Source of the DNA: Cyathus striatus
Taxonomy: Eukaryota > Basidiomycota > Agaricomycetes > Agaricales > Nidulariaceae
Assembly (NCBI GenBank): GCA_025738555.1
Contig: JAOVFP010000024.1
Location: 62,001-126,000, forward strand
Length of the DNA: 64,000 bases
Direction of reading: 5' to 3'
In this document: positions 56,006-64,000 of the stretch, piece after piece
How positions within the stretch are numbered: position 1 is the stretch's first letter
How the letters are laid out: each line of letters begins with the position of its first letter
Notes under the pieces: model-generated
Databases searched by the model: none
What the model was told of the DNA's origin: nothing
What the model saw: the letters and a program-made list of their open reading frames with translations, nothing else
Position numbers and translations under genes: made by a program

Positions 56006-57428
56006 TTACGATTTTTCGGCACAGCAACTCCGTATTATGTGTGTACTTTGCTGCGGCGTATCTATTATTTGCAATGAAGCCTGCAGAGATACTTCCCTTT
56101 CTTCCTCAAGACAGCAACCAACGCAAGCAGTATTGCAGGAGCAACGACCGTTTGGACACCCGCACTGTCCACCGCAGCACTCAAGTTTCGGTAATTTTAC
56201 TAGGGAAACACCTCCTGGACCGCGCATCGTTGGAGGCGGTGGAATAGCAGCCATTGTGGCAAAAAACATATCGATCGGACTTGTGTAGTTAGGCTCTGTG
56301 CCCGGCAACGCTCTTAGACTATGATCGATGCACTGCGTGCATCCGTCTGCACAATCCCTGAGTTGAGTAGCTCTAGGTTCATCGTTGTCTGCTTCATTTG
56401 TTCGATGCTCTGCGCATCCAGGGCAAGCGCATAGGACACCACATGTACATCCTGTTCCGGCTAACGATTTGATTGTGCTCATCGGTGGCATAACAGCACA
56501 GTCAGTATCGACAAAGCCCTGACTTGATCCTGGCGTAAGGTTATAAGCCATGTGTATTGGAGGCAGCTCTAGCCCCGAATGGGGAATAAACCATGAAGTA
56601 GACGAAACAACCGCGGAAGACTTCGTTCGCTTATAGGAGAATGGACTACGTGGTCGCGAGTTGTGATGCTTCTTAGGATTTTCATTACCCTCTGAAGGTG
56701 ACTCGGAAGTCGGAGCCTGGCAGCATTGCAAAACAGCGGCGTTGGCCAGAGCATTAAGGTCTTGATTAAATGGCTCGCTTGGGGCAGAAGTAGTAGACTG
56801 AGATCTATTACATCGACATTTCCAAAGGTTCTTACAATTGCATGGGTTTAGCAAAGAATCCACTGTTTGGACATATCAGCTCTCATATATTGTAAGTTAA
56901 GAAAATAAGCCAACCCTTCTGCCGCACGTCAATGGCGCTCAATGAACTTTCATCGGACGTCGTTAATGCGTCTTTAAGACCATTAGGTAGCGCAGGCACA
57001 ATAGGAATAAAGCGTCTCGCTGATATGAACTCTTCCTTAGGGTTGAATAGATGGAAGACAACGAAACGTACTTACACTTTTGCCCGGTGACCAAATTGAC
57101 TAGTTCCTTCGTTGCGGGATCATTCTTCGGATTACAAGTACATTTTGAGTGAACCTTTTTGGACTGACGTAGTTCCCTGCACTTGTCGCATTGGGAGACT
57201 GGACGACCTTTCTTCTTGATCTCGAATAATGGTCGATCTGTGTGGTGGCAGGAGGAGGATCGGTGACCCTTTATACAAGATTCACTAGAATTAAGTTAAC
57301 AATGGGCCTGAAAGAAGTAAGAGTATGTAATATAAACACCAAGCAAATTTCTTGTTGTTCACATAAACCTATAATGTCGCAGGCGAAATTGGACAAGTTA
57401 ATACATAGGAGTGGTTGCGACTAACCAT
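56006..57428 (-). CDS. Copper-fist transcription regulator
   Basis: Exons 57428-57426, 57368-57340, 57284-57076, 57019-56915 and 56862-56006 give 400 residues. Exon 1 is the start codon alone. The copper fist covers residues 1-40: MVYVNNKKFACESCIKGHRS, then SSCHHTDRPLFEIKKKGRPV, with the Cys/His ligands and the minor-groove KKGRP hook. The region to about 80 adds SQCDKCRELRQ and HSKCTCNP. Downstream are more Cys clusters: CNCKNLWKCRC, CTCGVLCACPGC, CADGCTQC and a dense C-terminal one (CCGGQCGCPNGRCSC). These resemble copper-sensing Cys-rich motifs of Mac1/Cuf1/Ace1-type factors. It probably controls copper or iron uptake genes; which direction is not visible. Confidence 0.9.
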
Positions 57429-58023
57429 AGCGCAGACCACAGCAATAAACACTAATACACTATACAAACGATGGTTAAATGAGGAATGCAGGAATGTCTA
57501 GAGACCAGATATCATGAGGACGAGGATCGCTGGAAGTCGCAGGACTCCGACTAATGATTATATCGGAGCAATATGCGTCAGGTGACTGGGTCAAGTGATA
57601 TGATGTATATCAGATAATAATAGTTCAATACATGTCAGCAAAGTCTGTAAGTTAAAGTAGTTCTAACATCGAGTACATAAGTATTGCTGTCTGTTGCATT
57701 TATTAATTAATTGCACCCAACCTTCCGCTAGAACCTATCACAGCTCCTAAACATTAAAGCAATAACCACAAGTACTCCGCCATCATATCCTGGTATCCAG
57801 GTTAATGTCTACAGCAGCTATATTGACATGTATCGTGCCAAGCTGGAGCCCACGTCAATTTCCAAGGCATTCGTGAGCAAGTCAGTCCTTACACGGAATC
57901 TTGCTTTCCTTCCTTTTCTGCCAGTTTTTTCTCCAGTTTTGAAAATTCATTTAAAGCAATTTCTTCCTCCTGATCCAGAACCTAGCTCTCCTCAGACAAT
58001 GCTTAGACACAAACGAAGGCTTG
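57429..58023. other. Intergenic between copper-fist gene and nfu1
   Basis: About 600 bp containing the copper-fist promoter and the nfu1 3' end. No convincing copper-response element, RNA gene or repeat was seen. Confidence 0.5.
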
Positions 58024-58846
58024 TCAACGCACCTGTTCTACTCCCTTTACCTCTGGGATATAATGCATAAGCATCCGTTCTATTCCGCTCTTGAGTGTGA
58101 CACTACTTGAATCGCAACCTCTACAACTTCCTTTTAGCTTTACCTTGACTAGACCGTCGCTTTCGTCAAATCCGCGATACTCAATGTCGCCTCCGTCTTC
58201 CATGATGGCAGGTCTGACCCGGGTCTCCAATAACTCCTTAATCATCGCCACTGTTTCTGAGTCAGTATCGAGAATTCGGGTATCTTGAGGTCCCGCTGCA
58301 TCCCTTTCCTCCTGACTTCGGAATAGTGATTGACCAGAGGAGAAGAACTCCATTAATATGGAGTATATCTCGGGCTTCACTATGGTCCATGGGTTTTCTG
58401 AATCTTTTGAGACGGTAACAAAGTCCGGTCCGTAGAATATGGCTGAGACGCCTTCAACGCCCATCAGACGGATAGCGAGGGAAGATGACAGGGCAGAACG
58501 AGTGTCCAGGAATTCGGCGGTACCATCCCCCATGACTGGAACACCAGGAATAAACTTTAGAGAGTCCTCATTGGGAGTAGTTTCAGTTTGAATAAACATT
58601 GACCTCGCTGCTGGAGTGGTTAAAATAGAGCAAAATTGGGAGGAAATTGCAAGTACTTGACTGGACATTGGGGGTGGAGGTCATCTGGGGCTTCCGCAGA
58701 GCAAGCGGGGACGACAGGGTTGCTCGTGGTCGGGGCAGGTTGGAGATGGGTCTTGTGAGAGCACGGGGAGCTGCATTGAAGGAAGAGATGGGGAAACGGA
58801 GGGGTCTGGGACGCAGGAAGAAAGAGGAGGACATGGTAGAGTGCAT
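58024..58846 (-). CDS. nfu1: Mitochondrial iron-sulfur scaffold Nfu1
   Basis: Delivers [4Fe-4S] clusters to mitochondrial enzymes such as lipoyl synthase. Exons 58846-58657 and 58610-58024 give 258 residues from the first ATG; a second ATG four codons later is equally possible. The leader is Arg/Ser/Pro-rich and lacks acidic residues, as in mitochondrial presequences. The Nfu-N domain reads SMFIQTETTPNEDSLKF and VEGVSAIFYGPDFVTVSK. The C-terminal NifU domain reads RPAIMEDGGDIEYRGF and GSCRGCDSSSVTLKSGIE, with the cluster-binding CxxC. The gene is divergent from alg1 with only 104 bp between start codons. Confidence 0.95.
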
Positions 58847-58950
58847 GGATCAGCTATCCCCGACCAGGGCAATTTAGTGCTGCTGACCAATGTATACACT
58901 ATTGCCTAATCTGGTATACCTTGCCCTGCTTGCCTTCGACCGTCACTGCG

Positions 58951-60981
58951 ATGGCCTTCACCAAACTCCTGGAATATATCCCTCATGCTGCCTCCACTAT
59001 TCTTATAATATCGCTTGTGTCCTTTTTGTTTTCCTTTTTTCGCCCAACAAATCGCCATTCTCTACGTACAGTGGCCATTTTGGTCTTGGGCGATATCGGA
59101 CGTAGTCCTCGCATGATGTACCATGCTCAGAGTTTTGCCGAGAACGAGTTTGTAACAGATGTTGTTGCATATGGAGGTGCGCTACCGTTTTCCCGGGACG
59201 AAATACATTATATTGAACGAGGCAGGGTCAAGACCTATTCCTTCCTTGGAACGTTTACCTAAAGTTCAACTACGATATCTTCGTGAACCACCGAGGATAG
59301 CTAAGAGGCTTCCATTTATTTTTGCTGCGCCAGTTAAGGTATTGCACGAAATTATATCGATCCTGTGGGTGCTCCTTGTCGAGATCGAAGTGCCTCCAGA
59401 ATTCATTCTTGTCCAGGTGCAGTATCGTCTCTTGATATCAGTAGTCTTTCATGCTTATGCGATTCGACTTAGAATCCGCCTAGTATTCCTACGCTGGCAA
59501 TTGCGCAACTCGTATCCTATATAAGAGGAAGTAAGGTCATAATCGACTGGCACAACCTTGGTTACACTATTCTTGCTCTCAAACTTGGAAATAAGCATCC
59601 GTTCGTCCGCATATACAAATGGTATGGATGTCGCATTTACAGGCTCCAACGCTGCGCTCACTTCCGTACCAGGATTGAAGGAAAATTTGGAAAGACCGCG
59701 TATGCGCACTTATTTGTTACGAGGGCTATGCGTGACTTCCTTGTAAAGGAGTGGGATTTACAGTGCGTATCTTTCCCCAAGTATTCTACGGACATGTATT
59801 CATGCCCATTCATTAGAGGGCACAAGGAGATCTTATATGATCGCCCACCTCGTCATTTCCACCGATCATCTTCACAAGAAGAACATGAAGTAAGGGATCG
59901 CAATTTTCGGCAGTTGCGATATGAATAATTATCCCAAAAGCTCTTTAGAAAGCTGCAGCCTGTTCTAACATCCAATGCGGTGTTGCACGAGTTTTTGCCA
60001 GATTCATCGCCACCGTATTCTACTGCATTTACCGAGATTAAAGGACGATGTAAATTGATGGCTTCTACATACTGAAGGGGTCCAAAACTTACGATGTTTT
60101 CAGCTCACACCTCAACATATTCTGAACTCAATTCACCTTCGTTAAGGTTGGATAGACCCGCTCTCCTCGTTTCTAGTACGTCCTGGACTCCAGACGAAGA
60201 TTTTGGTATACTTTTGGATGCTCTTAAGATGTACAATGAGTACGCAGAGGAATCGAATGATAGCGGTGATAACCGACTGCCCAAGCTACTGGTTATTCTC
60301 ACTGGCAAAGGTCCATTGAAAGACAAATACATGTCCGAAGTGGGAAAATTACAAGAATCATGGAAGTGGGTGAGATGTATCAGTATATGGCTTGAAGCTG
60401 AAGACTATCCTATTTTGCTCGGTGCGCAATGGCAACTTGTAATCATATATCTTATTCAAGCCATCGTCAGGCTCTGCTGATCTGGGAGTTTGTCTTCATT
60501 CCAGCTCCTCGGCCCTCGATCTTCCTATGAAAGTTGTGGATATGTTCGGCTGTGGATTACCTGTTTGTGCTCTAAAGTTTGAATGGTATGTTGCACTTTC
60601 GCTGTGCAATTTTATCACTACTCACGAAAGCCCTGATAGTCTGCCTGAACTTGTTAGGGACGGGAAAAACGGTCTTACATTTGACGACTCGCACCAGTTG
60701 GCTCAACAATTGCAGGTTTGCTTGCTTGTATCATGTTCTTAAAAATTGTTTGATATTTTGTGCAGTATCTTTTCGACTCTTTCCCAGATTCGCCTTCGTT
60801 GCGTACTCTCAGAAGTTCGCTTACGGATACCGCCAAGGCTTCCACTACACCATTACACGATTCTCATGCAACACAACCTCCTTTTGAATCTAAAACTGAA
60901 AGTTCACAGATGTGGAATACGTGGGATGACAATTGGGGAACGGTTGTTCGTCCTTTGATTCTAAGAGACGTGAACTTGTAG
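58951..60981 (+). CDS. alg1: ALG1 beta-1,4-mannosyltransferase
   Basis: Adds the first mannose to dolichol-PP-chitobiose on the cytosolic face of the ER. Ten exons: 58951-59176, 59226-59416, 59473-59621, 59673-59762, 59817-59889, 59941-60049, 60104-60421, 60471-60585, 60640-60715, 60766-60981. They give 520 residues. An N-terminal membrane segment ([18 protein letters not shown]) precedes [19 protein letters not shown]. The middle has [13 protein letters not shown] and [12 protein letters not shown]. The GT-B C-terminal half has [51 protein letters not shown] and [10 protein letters not shown], with the donor-site Glu/Asp region. All phases close. Confidence 0.95.
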
Positions 60982-61079
60982 ATTAAGCTGGACATAGTAT
61001 GTAATTGAAGGTGGTGTTGTAATGAAAAGCAAATTTTTAATAGTACATAAATTCGTATCGTTTCATCCGTGAGTGTATC

Positions 61080-62137
61080 CTAACTACTAGCCGTGGCAGC
61101 AAATGTTAATGTTTCGATCCGACCTTTGTTCTTACATTCCTTCTGTAAAAGTTCATTGATAACTCGGAATTGTCCAGGATCTATCAACATAGTCTGAACA
61201 ACATTTGAGAATATGTGCCAACATGACAGAAACATGACATACAACTTCCCAGTCTTGTTCGCCGGATTCTTCACGTTCAACTTTATCCCCCACTTCGACG
61301 ATCCTTTCTCGAAGTCGAGTGCTATCAGAAACGGGTACGGAGACACGTATTCGCATGCGTGCACGTTGTATGGGTAACTTTGAGTCAGTTTGCAATTGCT
61401 TGATGCATTCCGAAACCTGCTAGCTGGTCAGAGATTCTTTTGCTGCAAATGATGTGGTTTCCAGACCTGACTCTTCGCTGTCTTCCCCTGTTTTACACTA
61501 AATCCCGCTTCAGCCATGGCCTTTTCAATGATGCCAACAGGATATGGTCTTTGAGTGGATGGATCCACACATTTCTCAGCGACAAGCGTTGCAATCTCTT
61601 TGCGTAAGGAAGTAAGATCATGTTCTCGCTCCTTTTCTCCGACCTGAACTTCTCCCTTGTTGAGAATCTGTAAAGGCGCATCTCAGTTGACCTATATGCA
61701 GTTTTTGGGGGTAGCTTACGCACCTCTTTCACTATTTCCGAAACATCAGAAGTTCCAAAAACTTTCTTCAGATCGCCACTCTTTGCCACTTCTCCTTTAG
61801 AGACATTTGTGAAGACGTTGTTAATTTGAAGAACATCATCCAGACTCGTTTCCCTGCATAGGAAGTTCCAGACGCGGTACAGATATACTCGGAATATGGT
61901 ACATACACTCCCGTTCTCCACTCCTGAACTTTGTTCTTGTAACAGGCGATCTGAGGGACAGATTAAGAGACAGAAGGAACCGAGAGTGTCAGGCTCACTT
62001 CAAATCGTTTACCGCCCTTCTTGAGACGGACTATGGAGACATTTGTGAGTCTGAAGGTAGGCTATGAGAGAGATGGAGAGGCGAGAGTGCAGGGAGAATT
62101 ACTTGATTTGGTTGGAGGGCTGGTTTATCAGGGGCAT
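61080..62137 (-). CDS. sdo1: Ribosome maturation factor Sdo1/SBDS
   Basis: Works with the GTPase Efl1 to release Tif6/eIF6 from new 60S subunits. Exons 62137-62103, 62050-61999, 61950-61907, 61853-61724, 61667-61467, 61416-61243 and 61193-61080 give 249 residues, the family length. Domain I: KLTNVSIVRLKKGGKRFEIA, CYKNKVQEWRTGVE, LDDVLQINNVFTNVSKGEVA. Domain II: KEREHDLTSLRKEIATLVAE, CVDPSTQRPYPVGIIEKAM. Domain III: PIQRARMRIRVSVP and LIDPGQFRVINELLQ. Nothing is missing. It is divergent from the Rvs167 gene with 218 bp between starts. Confidence 0.96.
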
Positions 62138-62355
62138 TGGGAAAGATGGCAGACGAGATGAGGAAGAGGAAGGGGTCGAGGAAATAGATATCAGATAGTT
62201 CCATCGTGGGAAGATTGATACAGCATCTCAGTCTCTGCATTCACCGCCCTAGTCCTCCTCATCCTCTCACTCCTGAGCCCGTTGGCAACCCTGCAACCTC
62301 CTCCCCATCACCCAGTCATCGTCCCCCATAATTTCACCTTTTCTGAACATATACC

Positions 62356-64000
62356 ATGAAGGGAATCGGCAAAGCACTTGCTCGGTACATCCTTCGCTGA
62401 ACTCCTATGTCATGTCACTGATACCAAGCATTAATATTTCAGGACGCCGTTCGCGGTCACCAGCAAGATTGGGATGTCAAAGAGTAAGCATATCTACCCA
62501 AATACTCCATCTTACTGCTTACTCATTGTACCTGCAATTACACTTCATTTTAGAGTCTGTTGATCCCGAATTTGAAGAGTATCATCGTCATTTCAGCGCA
62601 TTGGAGAAGGCTACCGAGAAGTTGATCAAGGATACCAAAGCCTTCTCGGAAGCTGTCTCCTGTGAGTTATTCTACCAAAGCAGACACCCGGTTTGCCATA
62701 ATCAGTATTTCTAATTGATATCATGCCACTCTTATAGCGTTGTTTGAGGCCGGTGCTGGCTATTCAACACATGTCTCCATTGTTTTCCAGCCTATTGCTG
62801 GAGAATATGATCTTATTGGAAAACACCCTGACGCGGAGCATACCATCAGAAACGTTGAAAAGTACCAAACTGCGATGGAAGAAATGCGATCATTGATAGG
62901 ACCTGAGCTGGAGCTCATTAACAGCCGTATCCTGGGCCCCGCAAAGGAGTTCCAGTCTGTGTTGAAAACTATTCGCAAGACGATAACCAAACGCGAGCAC
63001 AAAGTATGCCTGCCTATATTTGGATCATGTGCCTTGAAGTGATATTGTTGTGGTAGCTCACTGACTTTGACCGCTTCAACAATTCGCTAACGAAGCTGCG
63101 CGATAAGAGGGAGAAATCCCTCAGCGACGAAAAGAATCTTTTCAAGGTATATCGGAGTAGCAGCTGTGATGGACCTCTAATAATGATCCAATCCTACGTA
63201 GCTGGAGCAAGATTTTGAGATAGCAACCAACGAGTATGAATACATCAACAATGCACTGAAACAGGACCTTCCTCGGTTTATGCAACTCACTACACAATTT
63301 GTTGATCCTCTGTTCAATTCATTGTTCTATATGCAGTGCGGTATCTAATTGCTACCAGAAAGATAAGAATTACTAATTGACATCAGACTAAACATCTACT
63401 ACCTGATTCTGGAAAAGATGAATAGCTTCGCAGACGAGGCCAAATTCGACATCTCAAACGTGCCTGGGGCACAGATCGCGCAGGAATACGAAGAGAAACG
63501 TACGGATGCATGGAGCGTTATTGAAGAGTTGAACATTGTGAAGAGAATTATATCAGTTTGTAAGCCGTCATTGTCTTTCTGTGAAACAATTTGGCGTTTC
63601 TTAGAGGGGTAACTCACAGCGAGACTCGTGCAAGCGAATCGCAGTCAGCAGGGACTTGGTCGTACACCGTCTACTACAACGAATTCTTCGGGTGCATCCA
63701 ACTTCCGCTCGCCTCCACCTGGCCGGACACCCTCTGCATCATCCTACACCAAAGCAGCACCCCCCTCACCCAGTGTGCCATCCATGTCAGCACCACCACC
63801 TCCGTATACGCCAGGTAGTGGGTCTGTGGTAGCTGCGGCAGCGGCGAAACGGGCACCGCCACCCCCGCCTCCACTGAAACCGAAGCCGAAGCCAACGCCT
63901 CAGGTGCAATATGTAGTAGCATTATATGATTTCATAGCACAGGTATGTTGCACGATGGAGGGACGAGGGAGTGAATTAACACGTTTGTGTAGGCTGAAGG
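62356..64000 (+). CDS. rvs167: BAR-SH3 endocytic protein Rvs167, cut by the window edge
   Basis: Binds and constricts the neck of endocytic vesicles and acts with actin. Exons 62356-62384, 62443-62483, 62554-62661, 62738-63003, 63057-63146, 63202-63335, 63387-63559, 63620-63942, from 63993. The N-BAR start is MKGIGKALARTPFAVTSKIG. The BAR helices follow (HRHFSALEKATEKLIKDTKA, FNNSLTKLRDKREKSLSDEK, YYLILEKMNSFADEAKFDI). A Gly/Pro/Ala linker and poly-proline precede the SH3 start YVVALYDFIAQAEG, where the window ends. The joins keep phase throughout. In yeast Rvs167 pairs with Rvs161; no partner lies here. Confidence 0.93.

Noticed and set aside
1..64000. tRNA and rRNA genes
   Set aside because: No stretch could be folded by eye into a convincing tRNA with A and B boxes; leader sequences of the retroelements only vaguely recall rRNA.

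Overview
The window is nuclear DNA of a filamentous basidiomycete, most likely an agaricomycete. Support for this: short GT-AG introns of about 45-80 bp that break almost every gene, an open-reading-frame style and protein set typical of that class (SH3-PX-BAR sorting nexin, UVRAG/Vps38, MFAP1 with a C-terminal zinc knuckle, copper-fist regulator), and chromovirus plus tyrosine-recombinase retrotransposons. The genus is not determinable by reading alone.

Positions 1-16.2 kb are a transposon nest. A tyrosine-recombinase (YR) retrotransposon (about 10.65-14.7 kb, minus strand) is interrupted in its recombinase ORF by Ty3/Gypsy element A. Element A has its right LTR at 10279-10652 and runs off the left edge. 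A is itself interrupted inside gag by a complete 6,970-bp sister element B (1725-8694). B has two 385-bp LTRs that look identical, a 5-bp target duplication AAGTC, a polypurine tract and a self-complementary primer site. Next to the nest lies a 1.2-kb element with 322-bp inverted repeats (14996-16229).

From 16.4 kb the DNA is gene-dense. In order: ribosomal protein S29 (+), Puf4/Mpt5-like RNA-binding protein (-), Vps38/UVRAG (-), an unrecognised acidic protein (+), a split S1/P1 nuclease relic (+), three inverted-repeat elements, SH3-PX-BAR sorting nexin (+), HMG-box factor (+), class 1A dihydroorotate dehydrogenase (-), TRAPPC5/Trs31 (-), BTB protein (+), MFAP1 spliceosome factor (+), flavoprotein (+), proteasome assembly factor Ump1 (-), Gid1/RanBPM (+), a Mutator-like MITE, UBE2W-type E2 (+), copper-fist regulator (-), Nfu1 (-), Alg1 (+), Sdo1/SBDS (-) and the BAR part of Rvs167 (+), cut by the right edge. 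Exon joins were worked out by hand from splice signals, reading phase and family conservation. In most genes the exon lengths sum to a whole number of codons.

The genes are housekeeping and form no obvious cluster. Three belong to the ubiquitin-proteasome system (Ump1, Gid1, UBE2W), three to membrane traffic (Vps38, sorting nexin, TRAPPC5, with Rvs167 as a fourth membrane-shaping protein), and two to ribosome function (S29, Sdo1). The unusual biology is in the mobile DNA: self-primed chromoviruses with an extra ORF ahead of gag, an array of covarying small hairpins in the YR element, and TIR elements sitting in promoters.
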